Positions 1 to 5,994 are shown, counted from the first letter of the stretch. The stretch: DNA of 5,994 bases from an uncultured Erysipelotrichaceae bacterium (GCA_902783435.1 CACZQV010000020.1:1-5994); one strand, 5' to 3'. Numbers and translations: made by a program. Notes: generated from the letters alone by a model not told the origin.

Positions 1-651
1 ATCATCTTCAAATAATTCAAGTCTAACATCACTTCTAACTCCATCCCAATCTTTTAAATATTTAAAATCACTTTCAAGTTGAACAAGTGCTGGAACTACT
101 TCCACCATATCTAAATTAAAATTACTAAGAAATTGATAACCTTTACCATCACTACCAGTCTTAGGATAAGCTCTACCTCCAGTAGAAATAACTAACTTAT
201 CACAAACAATTTTCTCATCATTACATAAAACTACAAATTTATCATTTTCTTTGCATACATCAGTAACTAAAGAATTATATCTAATTTCAACTCCTAAAGA
301 TATAGCTTTCTCTTCTAACATATTTTTAATAGTTAAAGCTTGATTAGAATATGGATAATAATAACCATTCTTTATCTTAGGAATAACACCTAGTTCTTCA
401 AAGAAAGATTTAACCATTTCAATATTATCAGTACTAATAATTTTATCTACGATATCAATATCTTCACTATGATAATTTTTAGTACTATAAGATTCATTCA
501 TATAATTACATCTACCATTACCAGTCATTAAAAGTTTCTTAAGTACTTTATCATTTCGTTCTAAAACAACTACTTTATTATTCTTTTTCTTAGCAAAGAT
601 ACTAGAAACAATACCACTAGCTCCTCCACCAATAATTACTACATCACACAT
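1..651 (-). CDS. HI0933/YhiN-family FAD-dependent oxidoreductase (3' part missing)
   Basis: Seen: an open frame of 217 codons with no stop before the window's left edge. Residues 4-13 form a Rossmann beta strand ending in GGGASG (GxGxxG at G8, G10, G13), with E31 at the end of the second strand, where it would bind the FAD ribose. TGNGRCN lies at 43-49, YYPYSNQA at 98-105, and GGRAYPKTGSDGKGY at 158-172. Known: these signatures define the HI0933-like (YhiN; 'aminoacetone oxidase family') flavoproteins of about 400 residues, so roughly half is present. They are cytosolic and their physiological reaction is poorly defined. Start: ATG at 651 is chosen because GAGGTGAT lies just upstream; the ATG at 657 and GTG at 660 fall inside that ribosome-binding site. 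The gene follows the terminator of the surface-protein gene and has its own extended -10 promoter, so it is probably transcribed separately. Family assignment is firm; the substrate is unknown. Confidence 0.9.
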   Translation of the reverse strand, partial: MCDVVIIGGGASGIVSSIFAKKKNNKVVVLERNDKVLKKLLMTGNGRCNYMNESYSTKNYHSEDIDIVDKIISTDNIEMVKSFFEELGVIPKIKNGYYYPYSNQALTIKNMLEEKAISLGVEIRYNSLVTDVCKENDKFVVLCNDEKIVCDKLVISTGGRAYPKTGSDGKGYQFLSNFNLDMVEVVPALVQLESDFKYLKDWDGVRSDVRLELFEDD

Positions 652-655
652 TCCC

Positions 656-663
656 ATCACCTC
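656..663 (-). promoter_or_regulatory. Ribosome-binding site deciding the FAD oxidoreductase start
   Basis: GAGGTGAT on the minus strand is complementary to the 3' end of 16S rRNA. The GGTGA core ends 5 nt before the ATG at 651. It overlaps the in-frame ATG at 657 and GTG at 660, which argues against either being the start. Confidence 0.75.
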
Positions 664-673
664 AACTGAACAT

Positions 674-682
674 ATTATATCA
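674..682 (-). promoter_or_regulatory. Extended -10 promoter of the FAD oxidoreductase gene
   Basis: The minus strand reads TGATATAAT, a perfect extended -10 element (TG, one base, TATAAT). No convincing -35 box is present: the hexamer 17 bp upstream is TAGAAA, inside the terminator hairpin. Transcription would start near 667, leaving a leader of about 16 nt. The element directly follows the U-tract of the upstream gene's terminator, so termination and re-initiation share about 36 bp. Confidence 0.6.
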
Positions 683-709
683 AATAAAAAAGAGTATTTC
701 TACTCTTTT
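682..709 (-). terminator. Intrinsic terminator of the surface-protein gene
   Basis: On the minus strand a 9-bp perfect stem (AAAAGAGTA paired with TACTCTTTT) closes a GAAA tetraloop and is followed by TTTTTTATTT. The stem begins in the last codons of the surface-protein gene, and the TAG stop (702-700) spans the stem-loop junction. The stem is A/T-rich with three G-C pairs, and the GNRA-type loop should add stability. Confidence 0.8.
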
Positions 710-2181
710 GTAATCATAGTTTTATTTAATTCTGTTACAGGTCTTACACCAAGTCCATTACCATAATTATCTATACTAAGATTGTAATCTAAGAATCCAT
801 CATAGAATACAAACCATGCTCTATTATTAGAACCTGATGCTGAAGTAAGTGTCCAATATCCTTCATTATTACCAGGATTACCAGGTGCACTATACACATT
901 ATTTGTTCCATTTGCATAAGACATTGTATTTTCAATTAACCATGCTAATTCAGTATTATTTGTATCATCACCTAAATCAGTACCAATTCTTTTATATCCA
1001 GTAAATGCATATTTACTTTCACTACAATTATTAGCAATAGTCCAAGTTTGTGATAATGCATCTTCTAAAGCAACTGTATTTGTAATTTCAGTTATCTCTT
1101 CAGCAGTTATTAATCTTGTTCTTAAACCAGTAACTAATTCTTTTTCTTGATTATTCTTACTTATTTTACAAGTTCCATTAATACAACTTAATACTCCATA
1201 TTGACATTTAGTATTATCATCACCATCAGTATAATAACAAGTTCCATTACTTGTATCATATGTATAATTTAATAAAGGTAATCTTACCCAACTATTAGTA
1301 TATTGTGAAAGCATTGATAATGCACCACCAGGCCCAGCAGCATTTTTAGTTTCATCAAATATTGAACCATCATTTACAAATGTTGAAGCTGAACTTGTCT
1401 TAGTCCAAGCCATAGGTTTATTAAATATATTATGATCTAATTGAATTCTTATATTAGTTTTAGATTCTGTATCATCAGGAGTAATAACTCTCCATTTATA
1501 ACATGTACTAGTACCATTATTTACTGCATTTAAATCAAATGTACTACTATTACAAGTATCTTCACTAACTGGATCAAAATATACTAAATCACCCAAATCA
1601 TATTTAATACCTTTTTCTTTATGTTGAACTGGTGTTATTTCTATATCTGGTTTAACTACAATAGGTTCAGTTGGTAAAGTAGTTGTTTCACTATTATAAC
1701 CTATTCTGAACTTATAACTTATTGTTCCACCATGAGCTATTACTTCATTTTCTGCTATTGTAGTTCCATCTTTATGTGTAAATGACCAAACTATTTCTTC
1801 AGGTAAATCATCTTTATCTATTTCTGTAGTTCCATCTGCTTCATAAAATTTAACACTAATTGTTTCAATCTTACCATCTATACTTCCTTCATTTACTGCA
1901 TCTGCACTAAATTCATAAAAGTCTCCTGGTAATTCAAATTCTACTGCGAATGAAATATTCTTTTCTTCTGCATCAGTAACACTAGCAGGAGTTGTCGCAG
2001 TAACACTTCCAGTAGTTTCTTCTATACTGTCACTATCCCAGTGAATATTCCATGTATTACTTTTAATATTCGCAGTACCATTAATAAACAATGTAGTACT
2101 AAGTAACGCAAATCCTATAGTTATACTTAATATTAATATTAGTAAAAACATTACTCTTCTTTGTTTTTTATTCTTTCTCAT
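700..2181 (-). CDS. Exported modular surface protein (TasA-like N-terminal part, C-terminal DUF1566/DUF6273-like part)
   Basis: A 493-residue protein whose precise function I do not recognise. Residues 1-10 are basic (MRKNKKQRRV) and 11-32 are hydrophobic, forming a signal peptide or N-terminal anchor. Residues 33-180 look like a beta-sandwich; a PGDFYEF...NEGS pattern (85-100) recalls the PGD...F...N.G pattern of TasA/camelysin-type proteins. Residues 192-488 form a second module: YDLGDLVYFDP (194-204), CYKWRVI (227-233), LITAEEI (358-363), YWTLTS (442-447), AWFV (455-458) and GVRPV (478-482). The YW-S / W-V-F / VRPV ending resembles DUF1566/DUF6273 lectin-like or FGE-like C-termini. Seven cysteines (210, 227, 315, 326, 333, 338, 386) all lie outside the membrane segment, suggesting disulfides. 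No LPxTG motif is present. Start: ATG at 2181 follows AGGTGAT; the frame stays open to an ATG at 2226, but that one has no ribosome-binding site. Transcribed divergently from the deacetylase. Export is well supported; fold names are inference. Confidence 0.8.
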   Translation of the reverse strand: MRKNKKQRRVMFLLILILSITIGFALLSTTLFINGTANIKSNTWNIHWDSDSIEETTGSVTATTPASVTDAEEKNISFAVEFELPGDFYEFSADAVNEGSIDGKIETISVKFYEADGTTEIDKDDLPEEIVWSFTHKDGTTIAENEVIAHGGTISYKFRIGYNSETTTLPTEPIVVKPDIEITPVQHKEKGIKYDLGDLVYFDPVSEDTCNSSTFDLNAVNNGTSTCYKWRVITPDDTESKTNIRIQLDHNIFNKPMAWTKTSSASTFVNDGSIFDETKNAAGPGGALSMLSQYTNSWVRLPLLNYTYDTSNGTCYYTDGDDNTKCQYGVLSCINGTCKISKNNQEKELVTGLRTRLITAEEITEITNTVALEDALSQTWTIANNCSESKYAFTGYKRIGTDLGDDTNNTELAWLIENTMSYANGTNNVYSAPGNPGNNEGYWTLTSASGSNNRAWFVFYDGFLDYNLSIDNYGNGLGVRPVTELNKTMITKE

Positions 2182-2184
2182 ATT

Positions 2185-2191
2185 ATCACCT
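2185..2191 (-). promoter_or_regulatory. Ribosome-binding site deciding the surface-protein start
   Basis: AGGTGAT on the minus strand has its GGTGA core 4 nt upstream of the ATG at 2181. It lies inside the longer open frame, so translation should begin at 2181, giving 493 residues. That places the basic residues directly before the hydrophobic segment, as expected of a signal peptide. Confidence 0.75.
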
Positions 2192-2197
2192 ATCTTA

Positions 2198-2226
2198 ATT
2201 TTATTAAAATCAAGTTTAAAAAACAA
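2198..2226 (-). promoter_or_regulatory. Possible promoter of the surface-protein gene
   Basis: The minus strand carries TTGTTT (2226-2221), a 17-bp spacer and TAAAAT (2203-2198). The -35 match is weak and the -10 matches 5 of 6 bases. The -10 lies 16 nt before the start codon, close to the spacing seen at the other genes here, but the implied leader is only about 10 nt. In DNA this A/T-rich, chance matches are common. Confidence 0.3.
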
Positions 2227-2299
2227 GAAATATTAGTATTTATTTTTATACTTTACACTTCATATTTTTTTATTTTGTATATTGTTAAAAAACAAATTC

Positions 2300-2305
2300 T
2301 ATAAT
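2300..2305 (+). promoter_or_regulatory. -10 element of the deacetylase gene
   Basis: A perfect TATAAT lies 22 nt before the ATG. The best -35 candidate, TTGTAT at 2275-2280, gives a 19-bp spacer and is weak. A short inverted repeat, TTGTT-AAAA-AACAA (2282-2295), falls between the two hexamers and could be an operator, but it is short and A/T-rich. Transcription would start near 2312. Confidence 0.5.
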
Positions 2306-2316
2306 ATACTTAAACT

Positions 2317-2322
2317 GGTGAG
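2317..2322 (+). promoter_or_regulatory. Ribosome-binding site of the deacetylase gene
   Basis: GGTGAG has its GGTGA core 6 nt before the ATG at 2328. It shares this core with the other genes whose starts are visible in the window. Confidence 0.65.
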
Positions 2323-2327
2323 AGTAT

Positions 2328-3971
2328 ATGAGTAAAAAGAAAGTTAAAATGAAGAAAAAACCATTCTTAATCATCATCTTAGTATTAATTATTATTATAG
2401 GAGGAATATTCCTAGTATTTAAAATTAAAAATGATAAAGAAATAAAACTAGTAAAAAGCTATTATCATAAAAATATAATTACTAGTAAGAAAACAAATAT
2501 CTATAATAAATATAAAAGAAATATTGGTACTGTAGAAAAAAACATATCTTTTAACTTAGATAAAATAGATAATAAATATTTTAGAATAAAAGATACTGAC
2601 TATTATCTATATTATGAAGATGTTAAAGAAAATAAAGAAAAAATAAAAGAAAAAACAAATAATAGTACTAATTATATTCCTTTTAATAAAAATATTAAAA
2701 GTAGTAAGAAAGTTAATTTATTAAAAGAAGATAAAACTATTATTACATTAAAAGGTATAAATGCACCTATTGAATCAATGGATAAAGATAATTATTATAT
2801 TAGTTTCTTAAATGATATTTATAAAGTTAAAAAAGATAAATCTATTAAAGAAATAGATAGTAAAAATACTAAAGAAAAAACATCAGATCATGTATCAGTA
2901 TTATTCTATGAATTTATACAAGATACTTGTAGTGATTATAATTGTACTACTACAGAGAATTTTAAAAATACTATTAATAAATTAAAAGAAAATGGATATT
3001 ATACTATTACTACAGAAGAATTTAAAAACTATATTAGTGGTATGAGAAATTTAAAAGAAAAAGCAATTTTAATTAATACTGCTAATTATAATGATAATAT
3101 TACTAATATAAATAATGAATTAAAAGTAAATATAGAAAAACTAGAAGAAGATGCTAATTTTAGATTTATTTCTACTTATAAAAGTGTTAAACCAAATACT
3201 GATCAAAAAAGAATTGATCGTTATCAAATAAAGAATTATACATCAATTGATGATGTAGTTAAAATGGCTAATGGAGAAGAATTAAAACAATCTACTGATA
3301 AAGAAGTTAATACACAAAGTGTTCCAGTACTTAATTATCATTTCTTCTATAATGAAGAAACTGGTGGTTGTAATGAAAGTATATGTTTAACAGTACAAAA
3401 ATTTAGACAACACTTAGAGTATTTAAAAAATAATAATTATAAAACATTAACTATGGAAGAATTCAGAAAATGGATGTATGGAGAAATAGAAATACCATCT
3501 AAATCTATATTATTAACTGTAGATGATGGAGCTATGGGTACTGGTAAACATAATGGTAATTTATTAAATCCAACTCTAGAACAATATAAACTTAATGCTA
3601 CTCTATTCTTAGTAACAGGTTGGTGGGATATTGAAAACTATAGAGGTGATTATTTAGATATTCAGTCACATACTAATGATATGCATCAATATGGTACTTG
3701 TGGTAGAGGTCAAATAAACTGTTATAGTTATGATGAAGCTAAAGCTGACTTAAAGAAATCTATAGATATAGTTAAAAATACTGATTCATTCTGTTTTCCA
3801 TTTTATATGACTAGTGAAACTTCACTAAAAGCAGTAAAAGATTCTGGATTTAAAATGTCATTTATAGGTGGTAATGTTAAAGCTAAAAGAACTAATGATA
3901 AATTCTTAATACCAAGATATCCTATTTTAAATGATATAACTATGGATCAATTTATTAGTAAAGTAAATTAA
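2328..3971 (+). CDS. Membrane-anchored NodB-family polysaccharide deacetylase with a decayed NodB copy upstream of the active one
   Basis: A 547-residue protein. A Lys-rich N-terminus (1-11) precedes a single hydrophobic helix (12-32), so the rest should lie outside the membrane. Residues 50-175 are Lys/Asn-rich with two SH3-like beta segments (about 54-100 and 130-172; weak). Residues 331-547 are a NodB (CE4) domain: VPVLNYH (332-338), TVDDG with catalytic/metal Asp pair D399-D400, SHTNDMH with H448 and H453, FCFPF (488-492) and IPRYPI (528-533). The HxxxxH spacing fits the PgaB/IcaB branch, which deacetylates N-acetylglucosamine polymers; wall peptidoglycan is another possible substrate. 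Residues 188-316 repeat this domain in decayed form: A252-N253 replace the Asp pair and the metal-histidine section is missing. Both copies share a CxxxxC pair (C201/C206, C348/C353). The gene is monocistronic, divergent from the surface-protein gene and ends at a strong terminator. Deacetylase class is firm; substrate is unknown. Confidence 0.88.
   Translation: MSKKKVKMKKKPFLIIILVLIIIIGGIFLVFKIKNDKEIKLVKSYYHKNIITSKKTNIYNKYKRNIGTVEKNISFNLDKIDNKYFRIKDTDYYLYYEDVKENKEKIKEKTNNSTNYIPFNKNIKSSKKVNLLKEDKTIITLKGINAPIESMDKDNYYISFLNDIYKVKKDKSIKEIDSKNTKEKTSDHVSVLFYEFIQDTCSDYNCTTTENFKNTINKLKENGYYTITTEEFKNYISGMRNLKEKAILINTANYNDNITNINNELKVNIEKLEEDANFRFISTYKSVKPNTDQKRIDRYQIKNYTSIDDVVKMANGEELKQSTDKEVNTQSVPVLNYHFFYNEETGGCNESICLTVQKFRQHLEYLKNNNYKTLTMEEFRKWMYGEIEIPSKSILLTVDDGAMGTGKHNGNLLNPTLEQYKLNATLFLVTGWWDIENYRGDYLDIQSHTNDMHQYGTCGRGQINCYSYDEAKADLKKSIDIVKNTDSFCFPFYMTSETSLKAVKDSGFKMSFIGGNVKAKRTNDKFLIPRYPILNDITMDQFISKVN
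2889..3275 (+). repeat. Decayed NodB copy (repeat 1, within the deacetylase gene)
   Basis: Encodes residues 188-316. It aligns with the start of repeat 2: VSVLFYEF against VPVLNYHF, CxxxxC against CxxxxC, then a shared T--EEF motif and ILI against ILL. It also aligns with the end of repeat 2: residues 278-315 match 510-547 without a gap, including F280/F512, I296/I528, R298-Y299/R530-Y531 and N303/N535. About 85 residues of the middle, which hold the metal-binding histidines in repeat 2, are absent. The Asp pair is replaced by Ala-Asn, so this copy should not be catalytic. Confidence 0.75.
3318..3968 (+). repeat. Intact NodB catalytic domain (repeat 2, within the deacetylase gene)
   Basis: Encodes residues 331-547 and retains the NodB residues D399, D400, H448 and H453. 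It reads to the end of the protein. Compared with repeat 1 it contains an extra central block that includes C458 and C465, a possible disulfide. Confidence 0.8.
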
Positions 3972-4000
3972 AAAGAAGATTTAAAAATCTTCTTTTTTTT
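3972..4000. terminator. Bidirectional intrinsic terminator between the deacetylase gene and ldh
   Basis: A 10-bp perfect stem (AAAGAAGATT at 3972-3981, AATCTTCTTT at 3986-3995) has a 4-nt loop. The plus strand continues with a run of T to 4000. The minus strand reads the same stem followed by TTTTTAATTT. The 27-bp gap between the two stop codons is almost entirely this element, so it should end transcription of both convergent genes. Confidence 0.85.
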
Positions 4001-4910
4001 ATATTATTTCATCGCGCTCTATAGCTCTTTTTATTACTTTTATAGAATTAATTATCTTAATAGTTTCTTCTTCATTTAATGGAATAAATATCTTTTCTTT
4101 AACTCCATTTCTACCTACAATAGCTGGAGTTGATATACATACTTTATTTTCTTCATCCCAACTAGATACAGGAAGTACTATATTTTGATCTTCAATTATT
4201 GCATTAGTAATCATTACTAAACACATACCTATACCATATGCAGTAGCACCTTTTTTATCAATAATTGTATAAGCTGAAGTTCTAACTTCATTCTCTATTT
4301 CCTCTAATTCTTCTTTCCTAAAAATATCTGAAACTTTCTTATAGGCAATATTTACATTACTCCATGGAATGAACTCAGAATCACCATGTTCTCCTATTAC
4401 ATAAGCTTCTATGTTTTTAGGATTAACTCCTGTTTTTTCACTTAATATATATCTAAGTCTAGAAGTATCTAAAGTAGTACCTGATCCAATAACTTTATTA
4501 GCAGGTAATCTACTATACTTTAATGCTTGATATGTCATGACATCCAAAGGATTAGTAGCAACTACTATAATACCATCAAAACCACTAGCCATAATAGGAT
4601 TAATAATTGAGAAAAATATCTTACTATTCTTATCTATTAAATCCATTCGACTTTCACCTGGAGCTTGATTAGCACCTGCCGCAATAACTACAATTTTTGC
4701 ATCATGACAATCGTTATAATCTCCTACTCTTACTTTTATTTTAGATTGAGAATATGCCATACAATGATTTAAATCCATGGCTTCACCCTCACACTTATCT
4801 TTATTAATATCTATAAGCACTAACTCATCAACATATACTTTTTGATTAACTAAAGCATATGCATAAGCCATACCTACATTACCACAACCAACCAAAACTA
4901 CTTTATTCAT
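3999..4910 (-). CDS. ldh: L-lactate dehydrogenase
   Basis: Interconverts pyruvate and L-lactate with NADH/NAD+, the NAD-regenerating step of lactic fermentation, in the cytosol. The protein has 303 residues, slightly short of the usual 310-320. Visible: Rossmann motif GCGNVG (8-13); D34 ending beta-2, favouring NAD over NADP; the substrate loop ANQAPGESR (80-88) with Q82, the residue that marks lactate rather than malate dehydrogenase, and R88; N120; D148 and substrate-binding R151 in TLDTSR; catalytic H175 in GEHGDS; T223. R153 matches one residue of the fructose-1,6-bisphosphate site of Bacillus enzymes, but the His seven residues before the catalytic His is Glu (E168), so FBP activation may be absent. 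Start: ATG at 4910 follows GGTGAG. The gene lies 49 bp downstream of the SEDS gene on the same strand and has its own extended -10. Assignment is very secure. Confidence 0.96.
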   Translation of the reverse strand: MNKVVLVGCGNVGMAYAYALVNQKVYVDELVLIDINKDKCEGEAMDLNHCMAYSQSKIKVRVGDYNDCHDAKIVVIAAGANQAPGESRMDLIDKNSKIFFSIINPIMASGFDGIIVVATNPLDVMTYQALKYSRLPANKVIGSGTTLDTSRLRYILSEKTGVNPKNIEAYVIGEHGDSEFIPWSNVNIAYKKVSDIFRKEELEEIENEVRTSAYTIIDKKGATAYGIGMCLVMITNAIIEDQNIVLPVSSWDEENKVCISTPAIVGRNGVKEKIFIPLNEEETIKIINSIKVIKRAIERDEII

Positions 4911-4916
4911 TTTATC

Positions 4917-4923
4917 TCACCCT
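4917..4923 (-). promoter_or_regulatory. Ribosome-binding site of ldh
   Basis: AGGGTGA on the minus strand has its GGTGA core 6 nt before the ATG at 4910. It would lie at or very near the 5' end of a transcript starting from the nearby -10 element. Confidence 0.65.
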
Positions 4924-4929
4924 AATATA

Positions 4930-4938
4930 ATTATATCA
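4930..4938 (-). promoter_or_regulatory. Extended -10 promoter of ldh
   Basis: The minus strand reads TGATATAAT, identical to the element before the FAD oxidoreductase gene. No good -35 is seen: the hexamer 17 bp upstream is CTTTAA. It lies in the 49-bp gap after the SEDS gene. I see no G/C-containing hairpin in that gap, so ldh may also be reached by read-through from the SEDS gene. Confidence 0.6.
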
Positions 4939-4959
4939 TAAAAACAATTTTTTTAAAGA

Positions 4960-5994
4960 TTAATTATACCTAGATATATTAAGAATAATTCCAATACTTG
5001 TCATAGATACAAGTAAACTACTTCCTCCATAACTAAGAAATGGTAAAGTAACCCCAGTAACAGGAATTAAACCAACTACTACTGATAAATTCATAACAGT
5101 TTGAAATATCATTTGAAATATAATTCCAAAAGATAAATACTTACCAAATAAATTATTACATTTATTAGATATCTTTATACATCTATATAAAAGTATAATA
5201 AATAATCCTACTACTATTAATGCACCTACTACACCAAATTCTTCGCATATAATTGAAAAAATAAAATCCGTCTGAGGTTCTGGTAAATAAAAATGTTTCT
5301 GGACTGATCGTAAATATCCATTTCCAAGTAATCCCCCAGGCCCTATCGCATATAAACTTTGTATCATTTGAAATCCTGTACCTAAAGGATCTTTCCATGG
5401 ATTTAAAAATGAAGTTATTCTATTCATTCTATAAGGCGCAATTATAATTAAAAGAACCACACCAATTATTCCAATTATTCCCCCTCCAATAAAAAATTTC
5501 ATATTAACTCCAGATATAAATAAAATAGAAATAATTGATATAAATAATATTAATCCTGTACCTAAATCAGGTTGAAGCATTATAAGTAAAAAGAATACTC
5601 CTACTATTAATAAAACAGGAATAATATCTATAAATTTATTATTACCTTTACTTAAATATTTACTAGTAAAAATAATTAAACTAATCTTAGCTGCTTCACT
5701 TGGTTGTATACCTAAACTACCTATACCAAACCAACTTCTACTACCATTTCTAATACTACCAATTCCTGGTATTAAAACTAATACTAATAATATAAAACTT
5801 ATAAGTAAAATAATATTAGAATTTTTATAATAAAATTTATAATTAATTTTAGAAATAAATATCATAATAAATAATCCTAATATAAAGAAAAAAGATTGAT
5901 ACTTAATATAATGAAAACTATCATTAAATTTATAATTAGCCCAAATACTAGAAGATGAATATATCATTATAATTCCAAATAAAGATAAAACAAT
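4960..5994 (-). CDS. ftsW: SEDS-family peptidoglycan glycosyltransferase, FtsW/SpoVE type (5' end missing)
   Basis: An integral membrane protein that polymerises lipid II into glycan strands together with a class B penicillin-binding protein. The frame stays open to the right edge. Nine codons precede the first in-window ATG (5967) and read IVLSLFGII, the start of the family's first membrane helix, so 5967 is not the real start. Numbered from 5967, motifs are: MIYSSSSIWA (1-10), RNGSRSWFGIG (73-83), QPSEAAK (88-94), QPDLGTG (132-138), LNPWKDPLGTGFQ (188-200), PEPQTDFIF (229-237) with the catalytic Asp expected at D234, IPVTGVTLPFLSYGGSS (301-317) and a C-terminal ISRYN. It is hydrophobic throughout, with multiple helices. 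The wording around IPGIGSIRNGSRSW and YLPEPQTDF is closer to Bacillus SpoVE/FtsW than to RodA. Whether it serves division (FtsW) or sporulation (SpoVE) cannot be settled here, and no sporulation gene is visible. Confidence 0.92.
   Translation of the reverse strand: MVLSLFGIIMIYSSSSIWANYKFNDSFHYIKYQSFFFILGLFIMIFISKINYKFYYKNSNIILLISFILLVLVLIPGIGSIRNGSRSWFGIGSLGIQPSEAAKISLIIFTSKYLSKGNNKFIDIIPVLLIVGVFFLLIMLQPDLGTGLILFISIISILFISGVNMKFFIGGGIIGIIGVVLLIIIAPYRMNRITSFLNPWKDPLGTGFQMIQSLYAIGPGGLLGNGYLRSVQKHFYLPEPQTDFIFSIICEEFGVVGALIVVGLFIILLYRCIKISNKCNNLFGKYLSFGIIFQMIFQTVMNLSVVVGLIPVTGVTLPFLSYGGSSLLVSMTSIGIILNISRYN

Noticed and set aside
2182..2226. A 15-residue N-terminal extension of the surface protein (ATG at 2226)
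   Set aside because: There is no ribosome-binding site before 2226, whereas a good one precedes 2181. The extension would also put acidic and hydrophobic residues before the basic signal-peptide start.
2262..2280. T-rich run in the divergent region as a terminator or UP element
   Set aside because: No G/C-containing stem precedes it on either strand, and T-runs are expected by chance at this base composition.
4940..4960. A terminator after the SEDS gene
   Set aside because: Only A-run against T-run pairing is possible there, with no G-C pairs, so a functional intrinsic terminator is not supported.
5183..5398. A 71-codon open frame on the minus strand
   Set aside because: It lies wholly inside the SEDS gene in another frame, with no ribosome-binding site or recognisable protein pattern; it is a shadow.
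5965..5967. ATG at 5967 as the start of the SEDS protein
   Set aside because: The frame continues upstream to the window edge and encodes IVLSLFGII, which belongs to the family's first membrane helix.
1..5994. Use of genetic code 4 (TGA as Trp), given the extreme A+T content
   Set aside because: All genes read through under the standard code, Trp is written TGG, and no internal in-frame TGA is needed anywhere.

Overview
The window looks like chromosomal DNA of a low-GC Gram-positive bacterium (Bacillota). The DNA is very A+T-rich by eye, intergenic gaps are short, and ribosome-binding sites share a GGTGA core. The SEDS protein closely resembles Bacillus SpoVE/FtsW. Trp is written TGG, no reading frame contains an internal TGA, and the visible stops are TAA or TAG, so there is no sign of the Mycoplasma code. 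With a SEDS glycan polymerase and a NodB-family deacetylase, the cell is probably walled. An uncultured host-associated Bacilli or Clostridia lineage (for example RF39-like) fits, but this is inference.

Layout, left to right: (1) the first 217 codons of an HI0933/YhiN-type FAD oxidoreductase, minus strand, running off the left edge; (2) a 493-residue exported modular protein, minus strand, ending in an intrinsic terminator that contains its own stop codon; (3) a 146-bp divergent promoter region; (4) a 547-residue membrane-anchored polysaccharide deacetylase, plus strand, with a catalytically decayed copy of the NodB fold in front of an intact one; (5) a bidirectional terminator between convergent genes; (6) L-lactate dehydrogenase, minus strand; (7) a SEDS-family glycosyltransferase (FtsW/SpoVE type), minus strand, running off the right edge. 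No gap without a gene exceeds 150 bp. I see no tRNA, rRNA, CRISPR array, insertion sequence or phage gene.

How the genes fit together: the SEDS protein polymerises peptidoglycan, the deacetylase probably modifies an extracellular or wall glycan, and the modular protein is exported, so three of the five genes concern the cell envelope. Lactate dehydrogenase regenerates NAD+ in fermentation. The FAD protein belongs to a widespread family of uncertain function. Apart from a possible ftsW-ldh read-through unit, each gene appears to have its own promoter and a very short leader. This looks like ordinary chromosomal backbone plus one less conserved surface locus (genes 2 and 4). The most unusual items are the tandem active/decayed NodB protein and the modular surface protein beside it.
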